A stretch of DNA of 64,000 bases from the NCBI RefSeq assembly GCF_923868895.1, contig NZ_OV350343.1:2232001-2296000 (forward strand), read 5' to 3'. Origin of the DNA: Halomonas sp. TD01 (GTDB lineage: Bacteria > Pseudomonadota > Gammaproteobacteria > Pseudomonadales > Halomonadaceae). The position numbers were made by a program, and so were the translations under genes. Shown here one piece after another: positions 20,264 through 30,238 of the stretch. Positions within the stretch are counted from its first letter, which is position 1. Every line of letters starts with the position of its first letter. The notes beneath the pieces were generated by a model. That model did not search any database. It saw only the letters and a program-made list of their open reading frames with translations, and was not told the origin of the DNA.

Positions 20264-21187
20264 TTAATCAACGTTAGCGGTTGAGTGACGGGGTTGCCAG
20301 GCGGCGGGGACTTGCTCACGTAAAAACTCGAGCAGTGCGTTAACCCGGCGTGAGTGGTGGCCGTAAGCGTACAGCATGGTGATCGGCAGTGGAGCGGGTT
20401 CCCAGCCAGGCAAGCAACTGACTAAGTCGCCGGGATGATGCTGCTCACGTTTTTCAACCACCCAGTGAGGCAGCAACCCAATGCCTTGGCCATAGGCAAT
20501 GGCATCAATTTGAAGCACCGTTAGATCGACTCGCAGCCGCGAGCGGGGCGCATTAAAGAGAAAGTCGTCGTGATGAGTATGGTGTAACAGCAGCCCGCTA
20601 GAAGCGCTATCGAGTAAATCAATCCACGCGTGTGCCTCTAGCTCGCTTGGATGCTGAGGGTAACCAGCGTTGGCAAGATAGCTGGGGTTGGCATAAAGGC
20701 CACGGGTCAAGTGCCCCAACCGCTCCTGGTTGAGACCACATTCGTGCGTTGCCCCTAGCCAGATGTGCACACTGTTACTGTGCATTTTAGTGGGCGGTGA
20801 CTCTCGGGTATGAAGGGTTAATTCCACCTTTGGATAGCGGGTTAAAAACGCATCAACAACACCTGCCATCCAACCTCGTGCCAATGCCCCGTGTACTTCC
20901 AGCGTTACTTTTCCACTGATCTCCTCACGGAGTTCTGCCAACGCTTCCTGGCTATGTGCCGCCATCGCCAGCAGTTCTGTGCAGTAGTTATGAAACAGCA
21001 GCCCTGCTTCAGTGGGGATCAACCGGTTGGCTTGCCGCCTGAGCAGTGGCTGACCCAATCGGGCTTCCAACTGGCTAATGCGGCGGCTCAACGTTGATTT
21101 AGCAAGCCCTAGTTTTTGTGCGCTGCGCGTCAGGCTACCGGTGGTCATCACATCGGCAAACGCGGCGAGTTCATCAAAATCGTACAT
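20264..21187 (-). CDS. LysR-family transcriptional regulator
   Basis: A LysR-type regulator of about 307 residues. Helix-turn-helix at the N terminus (DELAAFADVMTTGSLTRSAQKLG, STLSRRISQLEARLGQPLLRR) and an effector domain from about residue 90. The frame opens at a GTG (21199) but the ATG at 21187 (MYDFDELAAF) fits family N termini better. No clear ribosome site decides. It is divergent from the TonB receptor and upstream of the AEC carrier, either of which could be a target. Confidence 0.87.
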   Translation of the reverse strand: MYDFDELAAFADVMTTGSLTRSAQKLGLAKSTLSRRISQLEARLGQPLLRRQANRLIPTEAGLLFHNYCTELLAMAAHSQEALAELREEISGKVTLEVHGALARGWMAGVVDAFLTRYPKVELTLHTRESPPTKMHSNSVHIWLGATHECGLNQERLGHLTRGLYANPSYLANAGYPQHPSELEAHAWIDLLDSASSGLLLHHTHHDDFLFNAPRSRLRVDLTVLQIDAIAYGQGIGLLPHWVVEKREQHHPGDLVSCLPGWEPAPLPITMLYAYGHHSRRVNALLEFLREQVPAAWQPRHSTANVD

Positions 21188-21240
21188 GGTCGGAGCCACT
21201 GGGCAGCAATTGAAACGCTATTGTGCCATCTAATGATGTG

Positions 21241-21259
21241 AATGAAAATAATTGGCATT
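21241..21259 (+). promoter_or_regulatory. Fur-box-like site 1 upstream of TonB receptor
   Basis: AATGAAAATAATTGGCATT matches the extended Fur consensus AATGATAATNATTATCATT at 15 of the 18 defined positions. It lies 120 bp before the receptor start, in the promoter region shared with the LysR gene. Iron-dependent repression is inferred. Confidence 0.6.
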
Positions 21260-21321
21260 TGTGTTCCGGGTGGCTGAACGCGCTGTGCGACCTCTTTGTG
21301 CAAAGACTATGCAAAAATACG

Positions 21322-21340
21322 AATGTTAATAATTCGCATT
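21322..21340 (+). promoter_or_regulatory. Fur-box-like site 2 upstream of TonB receptor
   Basis: AATGTTAATAATTCGCATT matches the extended Fur consensus at 15 of 18 defined positions, 39 bp before the receptor ATG. Together with the site 81 bp upstream it suggests iron-repressed transcription with two operators. Confidence 0.6.
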
Positions 21341-21378
21341 GTATTTCAGATGCTCTTTCACATCAAAGGAACCCAGCT

Positions 21379-23337
21379 ATGTTCTCTCGTTTGCGTCGCA
21401 CGCTATTGGCCAGCGTCATCTCTTCATTGGCCTGTAGTGCCGTGCTGGCACAAGAAACGCCTCGACTAGATGATGTTGTGGTTACCGCGTCAGGTTTTGA
21501 ACAGCAAATTACTAGTGCGCCTGCTTCTATTAGCGTTATTTCTCGGGAAGAGCTTGAGCGTGGCCACTATCAAAATATCACTGACGCGCTGCGCGATGTG
21601 CCTGGCGTGATTGTCACCGGTGGCGGTGCAGGAGATCGCGGCAATGATATCTCACTTCGTGGCATGCCCTCTCAGTACACCTTGATTTTGGTGGATGGAC
21701 GTCCGCAAAACTCTCGGGAATCACGCCCGAATGGTAGCGCGGGGTTCGAACAAGATTGGCTCCCGCCGCTACAAGCGATTGAGCGCATTGAGGTAGTACG
21801 TGGGCCAATGTCGACACTTTACGGTTCAGATGCTATTGGTGGGGTGATCAACGTGATTACCCGTAAAGTGGCCGATGAATGGCACGGCAATGTGCAGCTC
21901 GACACAGTGCTTCAAGAGAACAGCAATTCTGGAGACAGCCGCCAAGCGAATTTCTACCTAAGCGGGCCGTTAGTGGGTGAGCGATTAGGGCTGCAGCTTT
22001 ATGGGCGTGCGTCTGAACGGGATGAAGATGATATTTTGAATGGCTACGAAGAGAAAAGCCTGCAAAGTCTAACTGCACGGTTGAGCTTCGCGGCGAACGA
22101 TAATCACGACTTCACCGCCGAAGCTGGCATTACCGAACAGGATCGCCACTCAAGGGTAGGGCGTTCTGCCGCTGCTGAGGGTTGCAAAGGTGGTTGTACC
22201 GACAGCATCGGCGAGTACACCAACACTCACGTTGCCGTTACCCACAGTGGCCGCTTTGACTGGGGGACTAGCGAGACCTTTGTGCAGCGTGAGCGTAGCG
22301 ACAACAAATCCCGCGACATCGAAATTACCAACACCACCGCTAAAACTAGCGCGGTGATCCCACTAGGTATGCACTTAGTGACCGTTGGAGCGAGCTACGA
22401 AGAGGAGTCGCTGAGCGATACCACCACCAACAAGATATCTGACCGGACTGAAATCGAAAATAGCCAGCGGGCGCTGTTTGTAGAAGATGAGTGGATGCTG
22501 ACCGACACCTGGGCGTTGACCGGTGGCTTACGCGTCGATGACGACGATAACTTCGGCAGCCACGTAAGCCCACGCCTTTACAGTGTTTGGAATGTGACAC
22601 CTGACTGGACGCTTAAAGGGGGCGTTTCAACCGGCTATCGATCGCCAAGTCTGCGTGAAATCACTCCCGATTGGGGGCAGGTCAGCCGCGGTGGCAATAT
22701 TTACGGTAACCCGGACCTTAAACCTGAAACGTCGCTTAACAAAGAGATTGCACTGCTCTACGCCAATGATGCAGGTCTAAGTGGCAGTTTGACGCTGTTC
22801 CACAACGACTTTGACGATAAAATTACTCGTATTGCTTGCCCTATCGATATCTGTACCGATGGTCGTAATGATTTTGGCAGCGACCCTACTTATCGCGTCA
22901 ACGTTGATGAGGCGATTACGCAAGGGGTGGAAGCCAGTCTGGCAGCACCGCTGACAGATGCAGTCTCGTTAACGGCTAGCTATACCTTCACTGACTCCGA
23001 ACAAAAAAGTGGCCAATATGCTGGCGAGCCTTTGACGCAGCTACCGCGCCACCAGGTCTCGGCTACGCTTGACTGGCAGGTCAACTCGCGACTCAGCCAA
23101 TGGACAAAAGTGAGCTACCGCGGTGAAGAGAGTCAGCCCACTACTGGCCCATCAAGCCGTTCTGTGGTGGCACCTTCTTATACCTTTGTGGATGCAGGGG
23201 TGGGTTACAAGCTAAACGATAGCACCACGGTAAATGCCGGTATTTATAATTTGTTTGATGAGCGCATTACTTACGATGAGTACGGCTACGTGGACGATGG
23301 TCGCCGTGTTTGGTTGGGATTGAATGTCGCCTTCTAG
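21379..23337 (+). CDS. TonB-dependent siderophore receptor (CirA-like)
   Basis: An outer-membrane gated channel of 652 residues that imports ferric siderophores using TonB energy. A signal peptide (ending AVLAQE) and a TonB-box-like region before VVVTASGFEQ are followed by a plug (about 40-160, with RDVPGVIVTGG, SLRGMPSQYTLILVDGR, IERIEVVRGPMSTLYGSDAIGGVINV) and a 22-strand barrel ending in an aromatic residue (VWLGLNVAF). Nearest to the CirA/colicin I receptor type that takes catecholates, by motif recall. The frame opens at 21223, but the AAGGA site and signal peptide fix the ATG at 21379. Two Fur-like boxes precede it. Confidence 0.92.
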   Translation: MFSRLRRTLLASVISSLACSAVLAQETPRLDDVVVTASGFEQQITSAPASISVISREELERGHYQNITDALRDVPGVIVTGGGAGDRGNDISLRGMPSQYTLILVDGRPQNSRESRPNGSAGFEQDWLPPLQAIERIEVVRGPMSTLYGSDAIGGVINVITRKVADEWHGNVQLDTVLQENSNSGDSRQANFYLSGPLVGERLGLQLYGRASERDEDDILNGYEEKSLQSLTARLSFAANDNHDFTAEAGITEQDRHSRVGRSAAAEGCKGGCTDSIGEYTNTHVAVTHSGRFDWGTSETFVQRERSDNKSRDIEITNTTAKTSAVIPLGMHLVTVGASYEEESLSDTTTNKISDRTEIENSQRALFVEDEWMLTDTWALTGGLRVDDDDNFGSHVSPRLYSVWNVTPDWTLKGGVSTGYRSPSLREITPDWGQVSRGGNIYGNPDLKPETSLNKEIALLYANDAGLSGSLTLFHNDFDDKITRIACPIDICTDGRNDFGSDPTYRVNVDEAITQGVEASLAAPLTDAVSLTASYTFTDSEQKSGQYAGEPLTQLPRHQVSATLDWQVNSRLSQWTKVSYRGEESQPTTGPSSRSVVAPSYTFVDAGVGYKLNDSTTVNAGIYNLFDERITYDEYGYVDDGRRVWLGLNVAF

Positions 23338-23366
23338 TACCTGTTTAGCCATTCTATTAAACGTTG

Positions 23367-23395
23367 CGGCCACCTTATTAGGTGGCCGTATTTTT
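23367..23395. terminator. Terminator between receptor and RND genes
   Basis: CGGCCACCT and AGGTGGCCG form a perfect 9-bp stem with a TATT loop, followed by TATTTTT on the plus strand. It lies between two convergent genes. Confidence 0.85.
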
Positions 23396-23414
23396 AAGTG
23401 AATCAAGTGGCTAT

Positions 23415-26400
23415 TTAAGGATGTTGGGCTTGGGCAGGCTGGGTATGTCGTTTGCTAAGCGTCAGTACGCTTATCATCAATGCTGGCAGGAACGTCACCG
23501 TCACGATCGAGGCTCCCAGCAAGCCAAATAGGACAATCGCCCCCACGCCACGGTAGAGTTCGGTGCCTTCACCGGGTAAAAATACCAGCGGTGAAAGCCC
23601 GCACAGGGTTGTCAGCGTGGTAATTGCAATTGGGCGCAGGCGGGTTTGTACCGCTTGAGATACGGCTTCCTGAACGGATAGCTGCTTATCGTGTAATCGT
23701 CGGCGTGCCTGGTCGACCACCAGGATGGGGTTATTCACCACAGTTCCCATTAAGATCAAAAAGCCCAACATCGTAATCATATCGAAGGGCTGACTTAGTG
23801 GAGCGATACCAATGAGTGGCAGTAGGCTGCCCACTGCGTTCATGGCTGCCAAACCCATAATGCCACCCACCACGCCCAAAGGAATGGAGGTAAGGATCAG
23901 CAGCGGGTACCCCCAGTGGGAGAAAATCGCTACCAGTAGTAAATAGACAATCACAATAGCAATCAAGAAGTTGCCCATTAGCGCGTCTCGCGTGGCATTC
24001 AACTGATCACTAGCCCCAGAAATCGAAATATCCACCGCCGAGGGTAGTACCCCCTCACGGCGTAAACGCTCCAGCATCCTCTCTGCCTGCTCAACCCCTG
24101 CTTCTAGGGCAATACTGGGTGGTGGGATGACATTGAGGGTCACCGTTCGGCTACTATCGACCCGGCGAATAACACTGGTGTCCATGGTTTCATCAATGCT
24201 GGCGACGGCAGAGAGCGGCAACGTCGCGCCGCTGGGAGTATGGAGTAGAAGGTTGGGTAGTTGGTCCAGAGGTAGCGACAGCTGGGGGCCATAAAGATAA
24301 ATATCGATCTTCTCGTCATCGAGAAAAAAGTCATCCACATAGGCACCTTCGGTGAGTGCGGCGACTGAAAAGCCGACGTCTCCTGCCGCTAAGCCAAGCG
24401 CTGATGCCTGCGCCCAATCTGGGCGAATTTGTATTAGCGGCTGATCCAGCGACAGTGATGAAGGTTGGCTCTGAATGCGCGGATTGCCAAACTCATTGCG
24501 GGCTTCTCGGTAGAGGTTATTGGCGGCTTCATATACGGTCGCTAAATCCGGGCCGGCGATATCCAGGTTGATACTCCGGGTGCCGCCATCGTTACTGGAA
24601 ATAATCGAGCCTTTCGAGGCAAACGCACGCATGCCAGGGAAGCGTTCGTAGTAGCTGGTAAGTGCGTCCATTAACGCTTCGATATCACTTGGGTCAGCTG
24701 CTTCCGCAACGATAAAAAGCCGCGTGGGGGCGACTCGCATGTTCATATAAGCCAGCGGTGGCACCTCAGTGTCGCCCGCTAAAAAAGCCGCTGGGTCAGC
24801 GTCTACATGGGGTAAAAAGTAATCCTCTACTTGCGCGGCGATTCCCGCCATCTCCTGCAGGCTATAGCCAGGCGGTGGGCTCATCACTGCAAAGGTTTTA
24901 GGTTCCTCGCCTTCGGGCAAGTACTCGGCTGGCGGAGTGAGTACAACGATAGTCCAGCCGCTGATCAATACTGTAGTTACCAGAATCGCTCCGCGCCGAA
25001 AAGGAGTGGCGATCAATCGATCAAGCCGCTCCCCAGCCCACGAAGGGCGTGAGGCCGCGGAGCTATCATCATGCTCGTTGCGCATCGAAAAATTAAAGCG
25101 CGAACATAGTGACGGCACCAGGGTGACTGCCACCAGCATCGAGGCAAAAATAGCAGCAGAAACGGCAATGGCTACGTCGGAGTAAAGTTGCCCGGCTTCC
25201 TCTTCTATAAACAGAATCGGCAGGAACACCAAGATGGTGGTGGCCGTCGATGCCAGCGTCGCGGGCCATACTTCCTGCACGCCGCGTAACGCCGATTCAA
25301 TGCGGTCGAGCCCTAAACGGCGGTATCTCTCAATATTTTCCAACACCACAATGCTGTTATCGACGCTCATGCCAATGGCAAAGGCAATGCCTGCCATGGA
25401 AATTACGTTAATCGTGCGGCCAGTGAGCATCAGCCCTAAAAAAGCAGCGATGGTGCAAAAGGGAATGCCGATAACGCCAATAAAGGTGGCCCGAGCGGAG
25501 CGCAAAAACAGGTACATCACCAACGTTGCAAAGGCCGCCCCGAGTAGCAGATTGCTCCATACATTACTGACCGAGGCCTCCACGTAGCGCACATCATCGG
25601 CAGTCAGCACCATTTCCATACCCGCCGGGCGCAGAATGCTATCGTTAATCGCCGCTATTTCTTCCTCAATGGCGTATTTGATATCGATGACGTTGGCACC
25701 GCTTTCCCGCCGAAGGTCCATACCAATGCCCGGTTGGCCGTTATAAAACGATAGCTGGCTTAAGCGAGATTGCCCCTGGCGGACCTCGGCAACGTCGGCA
25801 AGCCGCACGATGCTATCCCCTTGACGAGCGACAACCAGCTGCGCCAGTGCCTCAGCGTCATCAAAGCGGCCCAGCGTGCGTATCAGATAGCGGCGTTTAC
25901 CGGCTTCTAATTCACCACCGGAGATATCCCGGTTACGCTGGGTGATAGCATCGCGTAGCTCGGTAAGTGAAACCCCGCGCTGAGCCAGCGCGCCAGGGTC
26001 GACCAAAATTTGTAGCTGCCGCTGAGCGCCGCCATTGACGCCGACTTCCGATACCCCTTTAACGCCTTCCATGCGAGGCCGCACACGGTCGTCGATAAAG
26101 TCGCTCATCAGTTGGATGTCTAACGCCTTAGGGTTGCCGGGTAGCGTACCCACGTGAAAGCGTAAAAACGCGTCTGTCGAAAAGGCGGCAGAAACAATCC
26201 GTGGCTGGTCCACATTGGTGGGATATGACGATACTTGGCTGAGCGCGTTATTTACTTGAATCAGCGCTGCCGTCATATCCACGCTAAACGGGAATTCAAG
26301 CTCAATTTCAGCGCTGCCGCTTTCGGCCATCGCCGTCATGCGGGTAAGATTCGGCACATTGCGCAAGTACTGCTCCTGCTCAATGAGGATCTCTTTTTCG

Positions 26401-26570
26401 ATATCCTGGGGTGTCGCTCCCGCCCAGCGCGTTTCGACCGTTATTGTGCGGGCTTCAATGTCGGGAATCATCTGAACGGGGATGCGCAGCGTGGCGGCAA
26501 TGCCCAGCAGCAGGAAGATTAGCGCGATAACAGTGACCAGCGTTTGCTGGCGCAGTAGGGCTGCAAACAT
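23415..26570 (-). CDS. RND-family efflux transporter permease subunit
   Basis: A 1,051-residue inner-membrane proton-driven efflux pump of the AcrB/HAE1 superfamily with twelve expected membrane segments and two large periplasmic loops. Typical motifs include the N-terminal PVQMIPDIEARTITVETRWAGA, GIAFAIGMSVDNSIVVLENIERYRR in TM4, PILFIEEEAGQLYSDVAIAVSAA, and the C-terminal MGTVVNNPILVVDQARRRL. The length and form resemble the divergent HAE1 subgroup more than AcrB. Substrates are unknown. It is coupled to the adaptor gene through a TAATG overlap. No outer-membrane factor is encoded nearby. Confidence 0.92.
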   Translation of the reverse strand: MFAALLRQQTLVTVIALIFLLLGIAATLRIPVQMIPDIEARTITVETRWAGATPQDIEKEILIEQEQYLRNVPNLTRMTAMAESGSAEIELEFPFSVDMTAALIQVNNALSQVSSYPTNVDQPRIVSAAFSTDAFLRFHVGTLPGNPKALDIQLMSDFIDDRVRPRMEGVKGVSEVGVNGGAQRQLQILVDPGALAQRGVSLTELRDAITQRNRDISGGELEAGKRRYLIRTLGRFDDAEALAQLVVARQGDSIVRLADVAEVRQGQSRLSQLSFYNGQPGIGMDLRRESGANVIDIKYAIEEEIAAINDSILRPAGMEMVLTADDVRYVEASVSNVWSNLLLGAAFATLVMYLFLRSARATFIGVIGIPFCTIAAFLGLMLTGRTINVISMAGIAFAIGMSVDNSIVVLENIERYRRLGLDRIESALRGVQEVWPATLASTATTILVFLPILFIEEEAGQLYSDVAIAVSAAIFASMLVAVTLVPSLCSRFNFSMRNEHDDSSAASRPSWAGERLDRLIATPFRRGAILVTTVLISGWTIVVLTPPAEYLPEGEEPKTFAVMSPPPGYSLQEMAGIAAQVEDYFLPHVDADPAAFLAGDTEVPPLAYMNMRVAPTRLFIVAEAADPSDIEALMDALTSYYERFPGMRAFASKGSIISSNDGGTRSINLDIAGPDLATVYEAANNLYREARNEFGNPRIQSQPSSLSLDQPLIQIRPDWAQASALGLAAGDVGFSVAALTEGAYVDDFFLDDEKIDIYLYGPQLSLPLDQLPNLLLHTPSGATLPLSAVASIDETMDTSVIRRVDSSRTVTLNVIPPPSIALEAGVEQAERMLERLRREGVLPSAVDISISGASDQLNATRDALMGNFLIAIVIVYLLLVAIFSHWGYPLLILTSIPLGVVGGIMGLAAMNAVGSLLPLIGIAPLSQPFDMITMLGFLILMGTVVNNPILVVDQARRRLHDKQLSVQEAVSQAVQTRLRPIAITTLTTLCGLSPLVFLPGEGTELYRGVGAIVLFGLLGASIVTVTFLPALMISVLTLSKRHTQPAQAQHP

Positions 26571-27679
26571 TACTCGCTCCCCGCCGCGACAGCCTCAACG
26601 CTGATACCTTCGACCAGCGATTCATTACCCCGAATGACTACCTGCTCATCACCGGCGAGGCCCTCGATAATTTCCACGCGGTCGGCAAAGTTAATACCCA
26701 ACTGCACACGCTGTTCAGTAACCTGATAGGTGTTGTTTTCGTTAGGGGTGGCCACCCATACGGTGACTCGCCCGTCTGGGTAGCGGCTTAACGCATCGCG
26801 GGGAACCGTCAGCCCATCGCTGCCGGTCGACGCCCGCAGCACGGCATCCACTGCATTACCTGGGTATAGTGAAGCTGCATCGGGCACATGGGCGCGTAAT
26901 AGAAATGTGCGGGCACTGGGGTCACTGATCGGCACCATGGTGGCGATAGTGGTCTCGTGGGTTTGCTGGCCCACGCGCAGGCTGATCAACGCTTCGTCTT
27001 GAACGGCAGCATAAAAGGCTTCGGGTACCTGGAAATCAGCGCGCAGTTCATCAAGGTTAACGAGGCGTGCAACGCTATCACCCGGTGTGACCCACTCACC
27101 GAGATTAACGCTGCGAGCGCTAACGACACCATTAAAAGGGGCGTTAATTTCATGGCGAGCCAGTAAGGCGCTTAAACGCGATTGTTCCGCCGTTAAGCGT
27201 GAGCGAGCGGCACGGGCTACGTTAACGGCACTACGACGAGCGCTGGCTTCAGTCGCCGCGATGTTTCGCCCCACGCCCACCGACTCCGCTTCGCGCAGTA
27301 GTCGTTCTGCTTCCGCTAGCGCGGCCTGGGCCTCCTGCTCTGCGGCAACCGCCGCTGCTACGTCAAAACGAGCCAGGTCGTCTTCCAGTGCGATTAGCCT
27401 GTCTCCTTTGGCGACGTGGTCGCCAGGATTAACCGCTATCTGAATAATAAGCCCTGACACGGATGCTGAAAGTAGGGCATCTTCCAGGGAGTTAACGGTG
27501 CCGACTAGATTTGTTTCGGTATAAATTGGCTCATGGTTTACGGGCGCGAGTTCGACCCTGGGGGCTGATTGCGCGAAGGAAGCGCCAGAAAGTATTAGGC
27601 CGCAGAGCAACAGTAGAACCAAGGCAAAATAGCGGACAAGCGGGTACGCGGTCATAACAGACAGTTTCCTAATAAACAT
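26570..27679 (-). CDS. RND efflux periplasmic adaptor (membrane fusion protein)
   Basis: A 369-residue adaptor linking the RND pump to an outer-membrane channel. N-terminal signal/anchor (about 10-37, ending ASFAQ), a lipoyl half (GLIIQIAVNPGDHVAKGDRL), an alpha-helical hairpin rich in Ala/Glu/Arg (about 105-170), the second lipoyl half (INAPFNGVVSARSVNLGEWV), a beta-barrel and a membrane-proximal domain. ATG 27679 is used here. ATG 27655 (MTAYPLVRYF) is an alternative with an AGGA upstream. First gene of the two-gene pump operon. Confidence 0.91.
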   Translation of the reverse strand: MFIRKLSVMTAYPLVRYFALVLLLLCGLILSGASFAQSAPRVELAPVNHEPIYTETNLVGTVNSLEDALLSASVSGLIIQIAVNPGDHVAKGDRLIALEDDLARFDVAAAVAAEQEAQAALAEAERLLREAESVGVGRNIAATEASARRSAVNVARAARSRLTAEQSRLSALLARHEINAPFNGVVSARSVNLGEWVTPGDSVARLVNLDELRADFQVPEAFYAAVQDEALISLRVGQQTHETTIATMVPISDPSARTFLLRAHVPDAASLYPGNAVDAVLRASTGSDGLTVPRDALSRYPDGRVTVWVATPNENNTYQVTEQRVQLGINFADRVEIIEGLAGDEQVVIRGNESLVEGISVEAVAAGSE

Positions 27680-27798
27680 CGAATTCGCTGTTAAGCGGGC
27701 GTGGAAGTTGGTTGATAGTACCTAAGCTTGGCGCTTACGAGAGATTAACTTAATGAATTGCCAGCATAGAGATTGGCTACCGCCCAACCTTACGGCGT

Positions 27799-27825
27799 AA
27801 AAAAGCCCTGGCACATGGCCAGGGC
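27799..27825 (-). terminator. Terminator after the second TonB receptor
   Basis: GCCCTGGC and GCCAGGGC form a perfect 8-bp stem with a five-base loop. Read on the minus strand it is followed by a run of six T. It ends the minus-strand receptor transcript 50 bp past its stop. Confidence 0.85.
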
Positions 27826-27873
27826 AGCAAGTTTTCATTGAAACAGTAAACAGAACCTTCTAGCTAGCAGCGT

Positions 27874-30006
27874 TTAGAACTCGTAGCGTGCAGATAGCCA
27901 CAGTCGACGCCCTTCTTCACTATTGGCATACACATTGCCAAAGCTAGTGCCGTCACCGTAAGCGCGATAATCAACAAAATCTTTATCGAACACGTTATAA
28001 ATGGTGGCACTCACGTTAAATTGCTCGGTAAATGCGTAGCTGCCGCCTAAGTGGAACAGTGAATAGGCTTTGAAGTCGCCTAGGTCGTCGAAAGAGGGCG
28101 CGCCCCTAACGCTTTCACGGTTACGGTAGCGCTCGCTGCGGTACTCGGCGGAAAGCCACGTGTCCAACTGAGGCGTGGCTTGCCAGCGTAGCGTGGCATT
28201 GAACGCATGCTCTGGCGTATCGGTCAGTGGCTCACCACGATTGTTACCGCTTTTCTGTTCACTATCGGTGTAGGTGTAGTTGGCCGATAAACGCCAATCT
28301 GGTGTGAATTGATAGCTAGTAGCAAGCTCGACACCTTGGGTGACGGCTTCATCAATATTGACGTCTTGGCTATAGACGCCGTCGGGCACGAGCGGATCGT
28401 TCTCAACAACAATGTCGTTGCCGCTGGCTATTTTGTCGTCAAACTCGTTATAAAACAGTGTGGCGCTAGCGGTGAAACCTGCCTGACTGTCGTAATGTGC
28501 ACTAATTTCACTGCTAGTACTGGTTTCTGGTTCAAGATTTGGGTTACCAATAGTGAGTATGGTGCCCTGGCCCGTGACGCCATTGATACCCGCATGCAGG
28601 TCATTCAGAGAGGGCGTTTTGTAGCCTCGGCTGACGCCGCCTTTCAGTGTCCAGTTTGGCGTCGTGTTCCACACCAAATAGCTACGCGGGCTGAACTGGC
28701 TGCCAAAGGCATCGTGATGGTCGTAGCGACCACCAAGCGTTAGCGCCAAATCGTCGCGTAGCATCCACTCATCTTCTGCAAAGAGTGACCATGTGGTTTG
28801 CTCAAAGGTCTCATTTGCTAACCCATCATCGAGCTTAGCATCCCACCACTGTAAGCCCACCGTGGTCATGTGGTCGCCTAGCGGCATGATATATTTGCTG
28901 TCTAACACTGTATTGGTGGTTTCTAGCTCGCGAGGCGCGCCGCCCACGATGCCAGGGAAGCCGTCATAGGCAACGCCATTTTCACCAGGAATCGTACGGC
29001 CTTTAGTTTCTGTGGTGTTGCGCATCAAGCTGGATTCGAGCGTGCCTGATGCAAAGCGCCCAGTGTGGCCAATAGCAACTTGCTGCCGTTCAAAACGCAG
29101 TTCGTCGGCGTAGCCATTTGCGACTCCAGGGTCTGGCGCGCAACTACGGGTACGGCCGTCTAGAGTACCGAGCTGGCATTCGTCGTTGTTATAGCGCTGT
29201 CGATTAACTTCACCATCCACCCACAGGTCATGATCGGCATTTGGTGTCCAGGTTAACTTGCCGCCCAGGTTGTAGGTATCGCCTTCAACGGGGCTGGGGC
29301 CACGCTGGCTAACGTCAATGGGATTGCCGTTGCCGTCAGTGTAAGTAAGCTCTGATGCGTCCCGTTCATATAAGCGACCGCGCACCTGAATGCCAAGCGT
29401 GTCTTGAATAAGCGGGCCACTCGTATAAAGATTAATTTCGCGGCGATCACCGAAATCACGATCTTCATTAAATGTGTTTTCAATTCCTACTGAAACAACC
29501 CACTCGCGGTCTACTCGGCGAGTAATAATGTTGATTACACCGCCCATGGCGTCAGAGCCATATAGCGTCGACATTGGGCCACGAATCACTTCGATACGCT
29601 CAATGCTGGAGACAGGCGGGAAGAAGCTGGTAGACGTTTCGCCAAACCCGTTAGGTGTGACGCTGCCAGCGGCGTTCTGCCGACGGCCGTCAATAAGAAT
29701 CAACGTATAGTCGCTAGGCATCCCGCGAATGCTGATATTGCTGCCACCGGTTTTGCCGACTGCACCACCAACATCAACACCCTCTACATCACGTAACGCA
29801 TCAGCCACGCTGGTAATGCGCTTGCGCTCCAGTTCCTCACGAGAAACAACGGAAATACTGGCAGGGGCATCCACCAGTGCCTGCTCAAAACCGCTCGCAG
29901 ATACAACAATATTGTCCAGTTGTTCTGATTCTTGGGCTAAGGCCGCGGTGGCGGTGACGCTTAGAGCGACGGCGCTGGCTAAAGCGGTGCGAGTGAAGCG
30001 TGGCAT
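27874..30006 (-). CDS. TonB-dependent siderophore receptor (CirA-like), second paralogue
   Basis: A 710-residue outer-membrane receptor, paralogous to the one at 21379: both share a VVxASGFEQ N terminus, PASISVVSREELER, GMPSDYTLILIDGRR, IERIEVIRGPMSTLYGSDAMGGVINII in the plug and a C-terminal strand of the form RRLWLSARYEF. Signal peptide ends ATAALAQ. The start ATG at 30006 follows an AGGGGA ribosome site. It is about 60 residues longer than its paralogue, mainly in barrel loops, suggesting a different siderophore. It is divergent from the siderophore ABC operon and carries a Fur-box-like site in its promoter. Confidence 0.92.
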   Translation of the reverse strand: MPRFTRTALASAVALSVTATAALAQESEQLDNIVVSASGFEQALVDAPASISVVSREELERKRITSVADALRDVEGVDVGGAVGKTGGSNISIRGMPSDYTLILIDGRRQNAAGSVTPNGFGETSTSFFPPVSSIERIEVIRGPMSTLYGSDAMGGVINIITRRVDREWVVSVGIENTFNEDRDFGDRREINLYTSGPLIQDTLGIQVRGRLYERDASELTYTDGNGNPIDVSQRGPSPVEGDTYNLGGKLTWTPNADHDLWVDGEVNRQRYNNDECQLGTLDGRTRSCAPDPGVANGYADELRFERQQVAIGHTGRFASGTLESSLMRNTTETKGRTIPGENGVAYDGFPGIVGGAPRELETTNTVLDSKYIMPLGDHMTTVGLQWWDAKLDDGLANETFEQTTWSLFAEDEWMLRDDLALTLGGRYDHHDAFGSQFSPRSYLVWNTTPNWTLKGGVSRGYKTPSLNDLHAGINGVTGQGTILTIGNPNLEPETSTSSEISAHYDSQAGFTASATLFYNEFDDKIASGNDIVVENDPLVPDGVYSQDVNIDEAVTQGVELATSYQFTPDWRLSANYTYTDSEQKSGNNRGEPLTDTPEHAFNATLRWQATPQLDTWLSAEYRSERYRNRESVRGAPSFDDLGDFKAYSLFHLGGSYAFTEQFNVSATIYNVFDKDFVDYRAYGDGTSFGNVYANSEEGRRLWLSARYEF

Positions 30007-30036
30007 GGTGGTCCCCTGAGATGAAACTTATTTGCT

Positions 30037-30055
30037 AATGAAAATGGTTATCAAG
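30037..30055 (-). promoter_or_regulatory. Fur-box-like site upstream of second TonB receptor
   Basis: AATGAAAATGGTTATCAAG matches the extended Fur consensus at 14 of 18 defined positions. It lies 31 bp upstream of the receptor start, a position suited to repression. Confidence 0.55.
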
Positions 30056-30238
30056 CGAGTTGGTGATTCTAAGAAGAAAAGTTCCCATATGCGAGTTTGT
30101 TTCATCGAACATTGTGTTGCTAAATATCGAACAGGGCTGTGTGAAAAAATTGCCTATAGAGGTTGTTAGACGGCTAATTAAACTATCGTTGCAGCATCCT
30201 GAACGTGCAATTCGTTGGAATAGTAATGCAAGTGCTTT

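Noticed and set aside
21223-21378. 52-residue extension of the first TonB receptor
   Set aside because: It covers both Fur-like boxes and puts the signal peptide in the middle of the protein.
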